Origin: Ravibacter sp964559125
Lineage (GTDB): Bacteria; Bacteroidota; Bacteroidia; Cytophagales; Spirosomataceae
Length of the DNA: 16,497 nt
Direction of reading: 5' to 3'
Assembly (NCBI GenBank): GCA_964559125.1
Contig: CAZLGW010000068.1
Location: 1 to 16,497, forward strand
A program made the position numbers and the translations under genes. Under the pieces are notes generated by a model that saw only the letters and a program-made list of their open reading frames with translations, had not been told where the DNA came from and ran no database searches. Positions 6,121-14,502 of the stretch are shown here, piece after piece. Every line of letters starts with the position of its first letter. Within the stretch, counting starts at the first letter, position 1.

Positions 6121-8055
6121 ATGATACATCAGTCCTTTTCATGGAGTTTCCGGCTTGTTCTGTGCCTGGTCGTTCCTCTTCCTTTTTTCGGACAACCGTC
6201 CAATACACCGGAATTGCTGGGTGAAGCTATAAATTCTGAATACAATGAAATAGGGCCGGTCATTTCACCGGACGGCAAAACACTGTTTTTCTCCAGGATC
6301 AGCCACCCGCAGAATGCGCACGGTGAAAACGGGAGCCAGGATATCTGGTATTCGGAGTTCAGGAGTAATCGTTGGAGCAATGCCGTCAGGATGCCCAATA
6401 TTGTCAATAAGGATGTCTACAATGCCATCTACAGCATTACTCCCGACGGGAATACCATTCTTCTCAAAGGATCTTACAATAGGGGCGTGTACCAGACCCG
6501 CGGCTTTTCAATAAGCAAACGGGTACGCCGGACCTGGTCGGCTCCCGAAACGATAGAGATACCCGACTACGAGAAGATGAGCAAAGGAGAATTTGACTGC
6601 GCTTTCATGTCCAACGACGGTCAGACGCTCATTATGTCATTCAGTGAAAAGAAGAAGGGCAGAAACGACGATCTGTACGTGAGCTTTAAAGACAAAGACG
6701 GAAAGTGGAGCAAACCCCAGAGCCTCGGCCCGGATGTCAACACATCCGCATATATGGAAACAACCCCTTTTCTGGCCGCCGACGGGCTCACGCTCTACTT
6801 TTCGAGCGATCGTCCTGGCGGGCAGGGAGGTAATGATATCTATTCAACACGGCGGCTGGATGCCAGCTGGAAGAAATGGACAAAACCGGTCAACCTGGGA
6901 CCTTCCGTCAATACGTCCGGTTTTGAAGGATATTATACGGTTGCTGCCGCCGGCGACTATGCCTACTGGTCGAGTAACGATCCGGGAAAGACCAAAAAAG
7001 GCGACGTCTACAGGTTGTCGCTCCGCAAACCGGCACCGGCAGATTCCATGCTGAAAAAGCCGGAGATTATTATTGCAGAGAAGAAAGATGCAACATTGCC
7101 CGACCCTGTAATCATGATTTCAGGCAAGGTGCTGGATCAGAAGACAGGGAAGCCGGTAGAGGCGATGGTAATGATCAATTCTTTTCCCGATGGTAAGGAG
7201 ATGGGCACTGCCACGACCAATCCTGAAAGCGGTGAATACAAATTTACCCTGCCTTACGGAAAGATCTACTCTATGAGACCTATGGTGCCGGGTTTTGTCG
7301 CGGAGGGGGAATTGATAGACCTGACGGATTCTACGCTGGCCAAAGTGCGGCAGAAAAACCTCATTGTCAGCAGCGGTCCGGTTACGCCGCCGACCACTAC
7401 AGACTCTTTATCCGCGAAGAAGGACGCCCCCGACCCTATAGCAGATAAAGGAAAAGAGAAACCTGTCGGAAATGTCCCGGTGGTAGTAGTGAAGAAGGAT
7501 ACCTCCGATACGGGGAAAAAGGATACCTCCGGTACCGGGAAAGGAGAGAAACCGGTTGGGAAAGAAGACTTACTTGCTAAAGGGAGCACCGGGGGAGCGC
7601 CTGAAAAGGGGAGCGGATCTGCCGCGGTTACAGGTGGAAGCCCAGATACTCTGAATTTGAAAACCTACAAGGAAGTGGACCAAACGTTGAAGGTGGTTCC
7701 GATAGAAGTAGGGGGAGTAGTGAGGCTTAACAATATCTTTTTTGAAACTGCACGCTCGAGGCTAAGGCCCGAATCGAGAATGGAGCTCGATCAGATGGTA
7801 CAAACCCTGAAAGAGAACCCGACGATGCGTGTCGAGCTAAGCGGTCACACCGATAGTGAAGGGACCGAAGCCACTAACCAGAAGCTTTCGCAGGATCGGT
7901 CAAATGCGGTCCGGACTTATCTTATTGAGAAAGGTATAGATCCCGGCAGGGTCCAAAGCGTGGGGTACGGGGAAAGCAGGCCTGTAGCTACTAACGACAC
8001 CCCGGAAGGCCGGCAGGCCAACAGGAGAGTTGAGTTTACGATCCTTCAGAAATAA
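6121..8055 (+). CDS. PD40-repeat / carboxypeptidase-regulatory-like / OmpA-family envelope protein
   Basis: This 644-residue protein has an N-terminal signal peptide (hydrophobic core about 11-23, likely cut near FFGQ). Next comes a beta-propeller-like region with PD40-type repeats: SPDGKTLFFSR (49-59), TPDGNTILLKG (107-117), SNDGQTLIMSF (164-174), AADGLTLYFSSDRPG (219-233). A CarboxypepD-like beta-sandwich follows (333-395, ISGKVLDQKTGKPVEA). A low-complexity Lys/Asp/Thr/Gly linker spans about 425-505. The C-terminal OmpA domain (about 533-644) has the peptidoglycan-binding residues D578 (GHTDSEG) and R593. The order matches Bacteroidota PD40/OmpA proteins, some near type IX secretion or gliding genes, although none are visible here. 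It should be anchored to peptidoglycan and the outer membrane. Its specific role is unknown. Confidence 0.93.
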   Translation: MIHQSFSWSFRLVLCLVVPLPFFGQPSNTPELLGEAINSEYNEIGPVISPDGKTLFFSRISHPQNAHGENGSQDIWYSEFRSNRWSNAVRMPNIVNKDVYNAIYSITPDGNTILLKGSYNRGVYQTRGFSISKRVRRTWSAPETIEIPDYEKMSKGEFDCAFMSNDGQTLIMSFSEKKKGRNDDLYVSFKDKDGKWSKPQSLGPDVNTSAYMETTPFLAADGLTLYFSSDRPGGQGGNDIYSTRRLDASWKKWTKPVNLGPSVNTSGFEGYYTVAAAGDYAYWSSNDPGKTKKGDVYRLSLRKPAPADSMLKKPEIIIAEKKDATLPDPVIMISGKVLDQKTGKPVEAMVMINSFPDGKEMGTATTNPESGEYKFTLPYGKIYSMRPMVPGFVAEGELIDLTDSTLAKVRQKNLIVSSGPVTPPTTTDSLSAKKDAPDPIADKGKEKPVGNVPVVVVKKDTSDTGKKDTSGTGKGEKPVGKEDLLAKGSTGGAPEKGSGSAAVTGGSPDTLNLKTYKEVDQTLKVVPIEVGGVVRLNNIFFETARSRLRPESRMELDQMVQTLKENPTMRVELSGHTDSEGTEATNQKLSQDRSNAVRTYLIEKGIDPGRVQSVGYGESRPVATNDTPEGRQANRRVEFTILQK

Positions 8056-8079
8056 AAATGGGTGGTCAGCTGATCACCC
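8052..8079 (-). terminator. Terminator hairpin overlapping the metG stop codon
   Basis: A near-perfect 20-bp palindrome (8060-8079, GGGTGGTCAGCTGATCACCC) spans the metG stop (TGA at 8068-8066) and the 10-bp gap to the convergent gene. Read on the minus strand it is followed by CATTTTTATTT, a good T-tract for metG. On the plus strand no T-tract follows. Confidence 0.65.
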
Positions 8080-10129
8080 CTCCATTCCAGATATCCCTGT
8101 TTTCAGGAGATAAAAATGTAAGGCTGCCGTTGCGGTCTTCAGCCATCAGGATCATTCCCTGGCTTTCCATACCCATCATTTTCCTGGGGGCGAGGTTGGC
8201 CAGGTAAAGCACTTTCTTACCAACGATCTCTTCCGGTTTGAAGTGTTCTGAAATACCGCTTAGTACCGTCCTTGTCTCCAGACCGATATCCACCTTCAGC
8301 TTTAGCAGCTTTTTACTTTTCGGGACGGCTTCGGCCTCCAGGATCGTTGCAATACGGATATCCATTTTTGCAAAATCGTCATACTGTATATCCGGCTTGA
8401 CTTCCGGTACGCTTTTACTTTCAAGCATGTTCTGCTCCCTTGCCTTGTGAAGCTTTTCGATCTGGGCCGCTATTACGCTGTCTTCAATTTTTTCAAAAAG
8501 AAGAGGGCTTTCAGCAAGCACCGTACCCGGAGCTACCAGGTCGGGTTTGCCGGCGTCTGTCCATTTCTGATCGGGCAGGCTCAGTTGTGTCCGTATTTTC
8601 CGGGCGGTAAACGGCAGGACCGGCTCCGAAACAATTGCCAGTGCACCGGCGATCTGTGCGGCAATATTGAGAATGGTTTCCACTCTTGCCGGGTTTGTCT
8701 TGATCTCGTGCCAGGGCTGCGTATCGGCGAGGTATCTATTGCCCAGCCTGGCAAGCTCCATAATAAGGGCGGTCGCCTCCCTGAACCTGTAGCTTTCAAT
8801 AGATTGTCCTATTCTCTGAGGGAAAGCGGCAAGCTCTGCCAGAACTTCCCGGTCGATGTCGTTAAGAGGCCCGGTATGGGGAATCTTCCCGTCAAAATAC
8901 TTTTGTACCAATACTACCACCCGGTTGACAAAATTGCCGTAGATACCTACCAGCTCGCTGTTGTTGCGGGTCTGGAAATCGCTCCATGTAAATTCACTGT
9001 CTTTGGTTTCGGGACTGTTGGCGGTAAGCACGTACCGGAGAACGTCCTGCTTGCCGGGAAGGTCGCGGAGGTATTCATGCAGCCACACTGCCCAGTTCCT
9101 TGAGGTCGATATCTTATCGCCTTCAAGGTTCATGAATTCGTTGGCGGGGACATTATCGGGGAGGATGTAGGTGCCTTCTTCCATCAAAGTAGCCGGGAAT
9201 ATGATACAGTGAAAGACAATATTATCCTTCCCGATAAAGTGAACAAGCTTTGTCTCGGGGTCTTTCCACCATTTTTCCCAGCCCTGATCGGAGCCGTTCT
9301 TCTGGATCAGCCAGTCTTTGGTAGCAGAAATATAACCGATAGGGGCTTCAAACCAGACGTAAAGGACCTTGCCTTCGGTGTCAGGCAGCGGTACCTTGAT
9401 CCCCCAATCAAGGTCGCGGGTCATAGCCCGCGGCTTCAGACCCTCTTTCAGCCATGACTGGCATTGTCCCATTACATTTGTTTTCCATTCGGTGTGGCTG
9501 TTGACGAAGCGTTCAATACCCGGCTGCAGCTTGTCGAGCGGAAGGTACCAGTTTTTGGTTGCCTTCAGCACCGGCTCTGCTCCCGAAAGCATCGATTTCG
9601 GGTTGCCCAGTTCCCTGGGACTCAGCGTGGAGCCGCATTTTTCGCACTGGTCGCCGTATGCGCCCGGGTTATTGCAGGTAGGGCACGTCCCGATGATATA
9701 CCGGTCGGCCAGAAACTGCCCGGCGACCTCGTCATAGTATTGCTCGGTGGTTTCTTCCTCAAACGCCCCTTTGTTGTAAAGCGTTGAAAATATTTCCTGC
9801 GAAGTCTGGTGGTGTATTTCCCGGCTTGTCCTGGAATAAACATCAAACGAGATACCCAGTTCTTCGAAAGCATCCCTTATCTGTACATAATATTTGTCCA
9901 CGACCTGCTGAGGGGTAAGGCCTTCCTTTTTGGCGCGTAGTGTGATGGGGACGCCGTGCTCATCGGTGCCGCTGATAAAGGTGACATCGGCTCCGACCGA
10001 CCGGAGGTACCTGACATAAATGTCTGAAGGGATATAACAACCGGCCAGGTGTCCGATATGGATAGGCCCGTTGGCATAGATAAGCGCCGCAGTGACGGTA
10101 TAACGTTTTGTGTTTTTTAATTCAGACAT
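8066..10129 (-). CDS. metG: Methionine--tRNA ligase with C-terminal tRNA-binding domain
   Basis: This cytoplasmic enzyme charges tRNA-Met (initiator and elongator) with methionine using ATP. It has 687 residues. Visible are the HIGH motif at 24-27 (GPIHIGHLAG), one zinc knuckle formed by C149/C152 and C162/C165, the catalytic FIGKDN segment (298-303) and the KMSKS-equivalent KISTS (339-343), a variant common in this MetRS branch. After the helical anticodon-binding domain, an OB-fold tRNA-binding domain (about 575-687; YDDFAKMDIRIATILEAE and the end LAPRKMMGMESQGMILMA) is fused, as in E. coli-type long MetRS. The ATG is preceded by a short leader and a TAACTTTG -7 box. It converges with the OmpA-family gene and diverges from a membrane glycosyltransferase-like gene. 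Confidence 0.98.
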   Translation of the reverse strand: MSELKNTKRYTVTAALIYANGPIHIGHLAGCYIPSDIYVRYLRSVGADVTFISGTDEHGVPITLRAKKEGLTPQQVVDKYYVQIRDAFEELGISFDVYSRTSREIHHQTSQEIFSTLYNKGAFEEETTEQYYDEVAGQFLADRYIIGTCPTCNNPGAYGDQCEKCGSTLSPRELGNPKSMLSGAEPVLKATKNWYLPLDKLQPGIERFVNSHTEWKTNVMGQCQSWLKEGLKPRAMTRDLDWGIKVPLPDTEGKVLYVWFEAPIGYISATKDWLIQKNGSDQGWEKWWKDPETKLVHFIGKDNIVFHCIIFPATLMEEGTYILPDNVPANEFMNLEGDKISTSRNWAVWLHEYLRDLPGKQDVLRYVLTANSPETKDSEFTWSDFQTRNNSELVGIYGNFVNRVVVLVQKYFDGKIPHTGPLNDIDREVLAELAAFPQRIGQSIESYRFREATALIMELARLGNRYLADTQPWHEIKTNPARVETILNIAAQIAGALAIVSEPVLPFTARKIRTQLSLPDQKWTDAGKPDLVAPGTVLAESPLLFEKIEDSVIAAQIEKLHKAREQNMLESKSVPEVKPDIQYDDFAKMDIRIATILEAEAVPKSKKLLKLKVDIGLETRTVLSGISEHFKPEEIVGKKVLYLANLAPRKMMGMESQGMILMAEDRNGSLTFLSPENRDIWNGGVIS

Positions 10130-10161
10130 TTTACGCTGTTGTTGCTTACAATAAGAGGTCG

Positions 10162-10169
10162 CAAAGTTA
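10162..10169 (-). promoter_or_regulatory. -7 box of metG
   Basis: The minus strand reads TAACTTTG, followed by CGA, an exact TAnnTTTG match 33 nt upstream of the metG ATG. The implied leader is about 25-30 nt. A -33 element is not clear. Confidence 0.55.
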
Positions 10170-10229
10170 ATAAAATAACGTGATTCGGGGATAAGAGACG
10201 GAAGGGGGCGTGGGTAGACGCATTTTTGT

Positions 10230-10237
10230 TAATTTTG
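10230..10237 (+). promoter_or_regulatory. -7 box of the GT39-like membrane protein gene
   Basis: TAATTTTG followed by CGA matches TAnnTTTG. It lies downstream of the TTG at 10226 that opens the longest frame, so that TTG would not be in the transcript. This supports the ATG at 10289 as the true start, with a leader of about 45 nt. Confidence 0.5.
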
Positions 10238-10288
10238 CGAAAGTCACTTCAGGCCAGGTTAAAATGCGCACCATTATTTTTGAATAAT

Positions 10289-12007
10289 ATGTGGGAAAAC
10301 AGGCTCAGGCCGCTTTATCTGTATATCTTGTTTGCAGTCCTGTGGGGTTATTGTTTTTTTTCAGGAGTTATCAGCCCGCCTTTTTCTTCCTATTATACTT
10401 TCGACGAAAGCTTTATAGCTGATTCAGGTGTGTTTTTATGGTACGGGATTACCCCCCGGATACTCGACTGGCCGGCTTCTCCCAGTGTGCTGATTTATGG
10501 AATAATTTTCGGGTTTTCGGTATTGTACAACATGATAACCCGGTTTTCGGAACTTACGGGTTTCCTGGATGCCTTCGTAGTATTGGACGAAACCGCATAC
10601 GCATATTTGTTCGACCGCGAACCCTATATGATAGCCGGCAGGGTGATCCAGCTCCTTATTGTGTCAGGTGTAATGCTGTGGACCCTGCGGTTTTTGTTTC
10701 GTCAGGAGCATCCTCTGCTGGCCGGCCCGGGCCGCTATTGCGTAGCTCTTCTCCTCGTATCCTCACACCTGGTACTGAACAACGCCAATGTCATACGGCC
10801 GGAAGCGATATCGGCTATTTTTTTTATTCATATCCTCTGCAGGTTTTTGTTTTCCGAACGGCTCGACAGATCTGCGGTGATGACCCTCTCTGTTTTGTTT
10901 GGCCTGGTGGCGGCCGAACGCCTGATCTTTCTTTTTATGACCCCTCTTTTCTTTGCTGGAATATTCCTGCTCAGCGGCAAGGAGGGTCGGAATGCAGTAC
11001 GTATTTCGCTGGGTATTTTCCTGCTGGCGTTTTTCGCATTCTGCCCGTTTATTCTGGCCGATCCGCTGATTATCTCAAAAGCGTTTTTCGGAGGGATACT
11101 GGCGAAAGTGAATGACAACCCGATGGACTCCTTTTTTAACTGGCAATTCATCAAAACCTATTTTGACAACCCGACGGGTTACCTTGGACTAGCCCTGACT
11201 TTCCTGGGACTTTACAGGCTGTGGAAAAGCCGGAACCTCTTCTATTGGATTGTGGTGGGCAATTGGCTGGTGTTTCTTTTCCTTGTGCTGAGATCTTCTA
11301 AAATCTATGACCCGCATGTGCTGCCGGCAGCGTTGATCAATCTCCTGTTTATGGGAATAGGTTTAAAGACGCTGGTGGACCTCGCAGGGGCAAAAAGAGA
11401 ATACCTGGCGTGGATAGCGGGTATAGCCGTAGTTGTGGGAGAAGTAGCTATGGTCATCGGTTATCATTCGTGGGTAAGGCGTGATACAAACGAGTATGAA
11501 GCGATCAGATGGATCAGGAAAGAAATTCCGGGAGAGTCGAGACTGCTTGTGAATATCGGTACCGGGCTATTCCTGGCTCCTAACGATGAGGCGCTTGAAA
11601 GAAGAATTGTAGCTACTGATAATAAGGAAAGCCAACTGCGTAAGCTGGGTTACCTGATGGGGCTAAACCAGGTTTCGAAGAGCAGGCTTAATGAAGAGGA
11701 GATGCCTCTCTCCGCATCTGCATTTGCATTTGAGGATGAATCACTGTTCAGGGTGCAATACCGCCTGCTGCAGAAATACGGAAAAACAGAGGAGAGAAAA
11801 AGATTTGACGCCGACATATATGTAGAAGATAATACGCTCTTTTACCACGGAATATTACTTCCTGAGGCGCTCGAACGATTTATGAACGGAGAGTACCAAT
11901 ACATGGTTACCGGGCAGAGACTGGAAGTGATTACTCCGGTGAAGGAGTTCTCCGGCCAGGATGGCGATCCTATAAGAATTTATAAAGCTCCGCCGGGTTC
12001 TGAATGA
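10289..12007 (+). CDS. Polytopic membrane glycosyltransferase-like protein (GT39/ArnT-like)
   Basis: From the ATG at 10289 the protein is 572 residues. It has about ten membrane helices in the first 400 residues (first helix about 9-29) and a soluble C-terminal region of about 160 residues beginning near the segment TNEYEAIRWIRKEIPGES. The first extracytoplasmic loop carries FDESFIADSG with the acidic pair D39/E40, the position of the catalytic aspartate or glutamate in GT-C enzymes of the GT39 group. Such enzymes move a sugar from a polyprenyl phosphate to a glycan or lipid on the periplasmic face. The longer frame from TTG 10226 is rejected because a -7 box overlaps it. The gene is followed after 34 nt by a deacetylase, probably one operon. 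The substrate is unknown, and no sequence-level link to the two GT-C paralogues at the left edge is obvious. Confidence 0.85.
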   Translation: MWENRLRPLYLYILFAVLWGYCFFSGVISPPFSSYYTFDESFIADSGVFLWYGITPRILDWPASPSVLIYGIIFGFSVLYNMITRFSELTGFLDAFVVLDETAYAYLFDREPYMIAGRVIQLLIVSGVMLWTLRFLFRQEHPLLAGPGRYCVALLLVSSHLVLNNANVIRPEAISAIFFIHILCRFLFSERLDRSAVMTLSVLFGLVAAERLIFLFMTPLFFAGIFLLSGKEGRNAVRISLGIFLLAFFAFCPFILADPLIISKAFFGGILAKVNDNPMDSFFNWQFIKTYFDNPTGYLGLALTFLGLYRLWKSRNLFYWIVVGNWLVFLFLVLRSSKIYDPHVLPAALINLLFMGIGLKTLVDLAGAKREYLAWIAGIAVVVGEVAMVIGYHSWVRRDTNEYEAIRWIRKEIPGESRLLVNIGTGLFLAPNDEALERRIVATDNKESQLRKLGYLMGLNQVSKSRLNEEEMPLSASAFAFEDESLFRVQYRLLQKYGKTEERKRFDADIYVEDNTLFYHGILLPEALERFMNGEYQYMVTGQRLEVITPVKEFSGQDGDPIRIYKAPPGSE

Positions 12008-12041
12008 GGTGTGGCGGATAAGAGTGTATAATTTCCTGACA

Positions 12042-12836
12042 ATGAGATATTTTCGCTCTTTTCTGTGGATGGCAGTCCTGGTAGCAATGTTTGTAAGCTG
12101 CAATCGGCGAAGGCCGGCCGGTGGCGTAGCCCTTTCTTTTGACGACCGTTTCATTGCCGACTGGTATGCACTCAGGCCCCTTTTTAAAGAGTTCGGGGCC
12201 AGGGCGACTTTTTATATCAATGGCGATACCCTTTCCGGGGAAGAGATCGAAATGCTGCAAAGTTTGAAGGAAGACGGGCATGAGATCGGTTTTCACGGCA
12301 CGGTCCACGGAGATGCCGGGCAGATACTTCGTCACCACGGCGTAGAAGGATACCTTTCCATAGAGATATGGCCCGGACTCAATTACCTGCGCAGCCTGGG
12401 TTTTGATCCCGTTTCCTATGCTCATCCCGGGGGAACCAGCACGGCTGCAACAGATTCCGCTCTTCTGGCCAACGGGTTTGTAACGCTCCGCAAAGTATCG
12501 AAGGCGGAGCGCTATTTCAGGGGTGTGAAACTCTATTATCTGCCACCCGCCTGGATGCCTCATATTTATTACGATTTTGACGGACGGAAATCGTTTCATT
12601 CGCTCCAGATCGACAGGGAAACCAGTCTATCTGTCAAGGAAATGGCAGCGGCGCTGGAAAAAGCCGGGAAGAAAGGGAAAGTACTGATGTTATTCGGGCA
12701 TCAGCCATTACCCAAAAACCCTTCACCCGATCAATACGGCTTTGAAACAGCCTTCCTTCGGAGTATCCTGGAAGAGAGCCGGAAGCGGGGATTGAAATTC
12801 TACACGATGTCTGAGTTACAGACGGGTAGCCCCTGA
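12042..12836 (+). CDS. Polysaccharide deacetylase (NodB-homology), probable lipoprotein
   Basis: This enzyme should remove N- or O-acetyl groups from an envelope polysaccharide. From the ATG at 12042 it has 264 residues and a lipoprotein-like signal ending AMFVSC with C20 as the putative lipidated cysteine. NodB motifs are visible: SFDD (32-35; catalytic base and metal aspartate), H85-GTV-H89 (metal histidines), YAHPGG (126-131, in place of the usual RxPY-type motif 3) and LFGH (217-220, the second catalytic histidine region). GTG 12009 is an upstream in-frame start adding 11 residues; the ATG gives a cleaner signal sequence. It lies 34 nt after the GT39-like gene and converges with an acyltransferase. 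The non-canonical motif 3 leaves the exact substrate uncertain. Confidence 0.88.
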   Translation: MRYFRSFLWMAVLVAMFVSCNRRRPAGGVALSFDDRFIADWYALRPLFKEFGARATFYINGDTLSGEEIEMLQSLKEDGHEIGFHGTVHGDAGQILRHHGVEGYLSIEIWPGLNYLRSLGFDPVSYAHPGGTSTAATDSALLANGFVTLRKVSKAERYFRGVKLYYLPPAWMPHIYYDFDGRKSFHSLQIDRETSLSVKEMAAALEKAGKKGKVLMLFGHQPLPKNPSPDQYGFETAFLRSILEESRKRGLKFYTMSELQTGSP

Positions 12837-12858
12837 CGAGGCTACCTGCCGAATTTTT
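12825..12858 (+). terminator. Terminator between the convergent deacetylase and acyltransferase genes
   Basis: GGTAGCC (12825-12831) pairs perfectly with GGCTACC (12840-12846). The loop holds the deacetylase stop (TGA 12834-12836), and the right arm contains the acyltransferase stop (complement of 12842-12844). On the plus strand six T (12853-12858) follow six bases after the stem. Confidence 0.6.
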
Positions 12859-13954
12859 TATCCTTGTAGCGGAGAAGGGGCTTTTCAAGGAATTCATATG
12901 AAGCAACGCAGATCAGGACGGTGACAGCTATCGCGATGGTATAGAGCAGAAAATTGTAGACCAGTGACGAGTCGGTTTGTAAAGACTTCAGGATATTGAC
13001 GGTAAGTACAATGGCGATCACATGGTAGAGATACAGACCATAGGAGATCTTGCCCAGGTAACTGATCCATTTGTATTCCAGGTTGATAACCGACTTAGGG
13101 TTACAGGCCACGTTCAATATGAAGAACCCGAATAATACCGCATAGATTTCCATGAACCCGGTGAAATGGAGACCGGAAAGGAAAAAGACCAGAGTAAACG
13201 CATATACGGCATACTGGACATCCTTCCGGTACAATATCTCCAACACCCGATGCTTTTCTTTAAAGACCAGCCAGGCCAGTAGCCCTCCGAAGGCCATCAC
13301 CTGGAGCCGGAACTGGCCGAGGAAAGCGATCACCTTTTCCTGCTTCACCTCTGAGGGAACCTCCAGGAAGTACAGGCCAAGCCAAAGGACCAGTGCCGTG
13401 ACGGCCAGGAAAAAGAGAATAATAATCCAGCGCCGTTTGGGATATTTCAGCAGCCAGGGCCACAAATAGTAGAATTGCTCTTCGACGCCTATTGACCATG
13501 CCTGTGCGCACCAATAGGGTAGATCGTAAAGGATGAAGGCAAAATTGGGAAGTATCAGCAGGAGGAAGCCCAGTCTCTCCCAGTAATAGGTGGTTACATT
13601 TTCTACAGCCCCGGGGTATTCCATGAGGGGGATATGCGGAAGAATAAAATAGGACGACAGGATAACGGTGAAATACACCGGCCAGATCCGGAATGCACGC
13701 CGGAGGTAAAAGCTACCCGCCGCGATGTTGCCGTGGTTGCTTTTTTCCTGTAACAGCAAATAGGTGATCAGGAAGCCGCTCAGGACAAAAAACAGCCCCA
13801 CTCCGAGACGCCCCATGTGTTGGATGATGATCCAGTCATAAATGCTCCCGAGGCCCAAAGCATGCTTCGCCTGCTCTACGTGGTGTATAAGCACCATAAA
13901 GGCGGCAATGAACCTTACACCATTTAAATTAGGGAAAAAGCGTTTTTGGGACAT
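12842..13954 (-). CDS. Acyltransferase family 3 membrane protein (OafA/YrhL-like)
   Basis: This 370-residue integral membrane enzyme transfers an acyl group, usually O-acetyl, to sugars of surface polysaccharides. Family hallmarks are the N-terminal NGVRFIAAFMVLIHH (catalytic-type histidines H24/H25), LFFVLSGFLITY (54-65), the arginine-rich YLRRAFRIWPVYF (83-95) and WSIGVEEQFYYLWPWL in the middle. About ten helices are visible. There is no C-terminal SGNH domain, so acyl transfer to the acceptor would be by the membrane domain alone. It lies convergent to the deacetylase with a 5-bp gap and a shared hairpin. A TAATTTTG box lies 20-27 nt before the ATG. An acetyl-transfer enzyme beside a deacetylase suggests tuning of glycan acetylation, which is an inference from context. 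Confidence 0.93.
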   Translation of the reverse strand: MSQKRFFPNLNGVRFIAAFMVLIHHVEQAKHALGLGSIYDWIIIQHMGRLGVGLFFVLSGFLITYLLLQEKSNHGNIAAGSFYLRRAFRIWPVYFTVILSSYFILPHIPLMEYPGAVENVTTYYWERLGFLLLILPNFAFILYDLPYWCAQAWSIGVEEQFYYLWPWLLKYPKRRWIIILFFLAVTALVLWLGLYFLEVPSEVKQEKVIAFLGQFRLQVMAFGGLLAWLVFKEKHRVLEILYRKDVQYAVYAFTLVFFLSGLHFTGFMEIYAVLFGFFILNVACNPKSVINLEYKWISYLGKISYGLYLYHVIAIVLTVNILKSLQTDSSLVYNFLLYTIAIAVTVLICVASYEFLEKPLLRYKDKKFGR

Positions 13955-13973
13955 TCAGCTGAATTTAGCGTGG

Positions 13974-13981
13974 CAAAATTA
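13974..13981 (-). promoter_or_regulatory. -7 box of the acyltransferase gene
   Basis: The minus strand reads TAATTTTG, matching TAnnTTTG, with a TTG about 22 nt upstream as a possible -33 element. The implied leader is only about 13 nt, common in genes without a Shine-Dalgarno sequence. Confidence 0.5.
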
Positions 13982-14078
13982 ATAGCAACCGCCGATAAAC
14001 CACCAATTTGCATGTCGTAAATGCCGATCTGCATATTTATTAAGGCCGGCTGTCCATGCAGTTGCGCCTGTTTTTTGG

Positions 14079-14086
14079 TACCTTTG
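14079..14086 (+). promoter_or_regulatory. -7 box of the RidA-family gene
   Basis: TACCTTTG followed by CAACC matches TAnnTTTG, 45 nt before the ATG. A purine-rich GAGAGAAAAA stretch lies just before the start codon and may act as a weak ribosome-binding site. Confidence 0.5.
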
Positions 14087-14130
14087 CAACCTGAATTTGA
14101 CCGGCCCTCGCCGGTAAGAGAGAAAAACAG

Positions 14131-14499
14131 ATGGCAAAAAAGATTATATATTCCGACAAGGCGCCCATGCCTATAGGGCCCTACAGCCAGGCAGTGCTGG
14201 TGAATGACACGCTCTATGTGTCGGGGCAGATTGCCGCCGACCTGGCGGAAGACGGAAACGTAGCGGCTGAGACCCGGAAAATCCTGGAAAACACAGGCCA
14301 TATCCTGAGAGCAGCCGGTTTTGACTATATCCATATTGTGAAAAGCAGCATATTCCTGAGGGATATGAACGATTTTGGGAAAGTGAACGAGGTCTACGGC
14401 ACTTTTTTCCCGGAAAACCCTCCCGCCAGGGAGACCGTACAGGTAGCACGTTTACCGAAAGATGTGAATGTCGAAATTTCGGTGATTGCTGTAAAATAG
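14131..14499 (+). CDS. ridA: RidA/YjgF-family enamine/imine deaminase
   Basis: RidA hydrolyses reactive 2-aminoacrylate and related enamines made by PLP enzymes such as threonine dehydratase, protecting the cell. The protein has 122 residues, close to the usual 125-130. Family marks are APMPIGPYSQAV with the conserved tyrosine near the N-terminus, LYVSGQIAAD, and the C-terminal block PARETVQVARLPKDVNVEIS, which contains the substrate-carboxylate arginine and the conserved glutamate. The cysteine seen at the RSC position in the E. coli protein is threonine here, a common substitution. It is separated from gltX by a small A/T stem-loop and a separate promoter, so it is probably its own unit. 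RidA subfamilies are hard to tell apart by eye. Confidence 0.92.
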   Translation: MAKKIIYSDKAPMPIGPYSQAVLVNDTLYVSGQIAADLAEDGNVAAETRKILENTGHILRAAGFDYIHIVKSSIFLRDMNDFGKVNEVYGTFFPENPPARETVQVARLPKDVNVEISVIAVK

Positions 14500-14502
14500 A
14501 AT

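Noticed and set aside
8447..9103. 218-residue plus-strand open frame
   Set aside because: Antisense to metG, whose sense frame is conserved throughout this interval.
10264..10287. Seven-codon frame as a regulatory leader peptide
   Set aside because: Too short to support as a gene, with no attenuator hairpin or codon bias visible. Mentioned only as a side note to the start-site finding.
10438..11115. 225-residue plus-strand frame inside the GT39-like gene
   Set aside because: Out-of-frame reading of a membrane-protein gene. The true frame has membrane helices and the GT-C acidic loop.
11970..12599. 209-residue minus-strand open frame
   Set aside because: Antisense to the polysaccharide deacetylase, which carries the NodB motifs.
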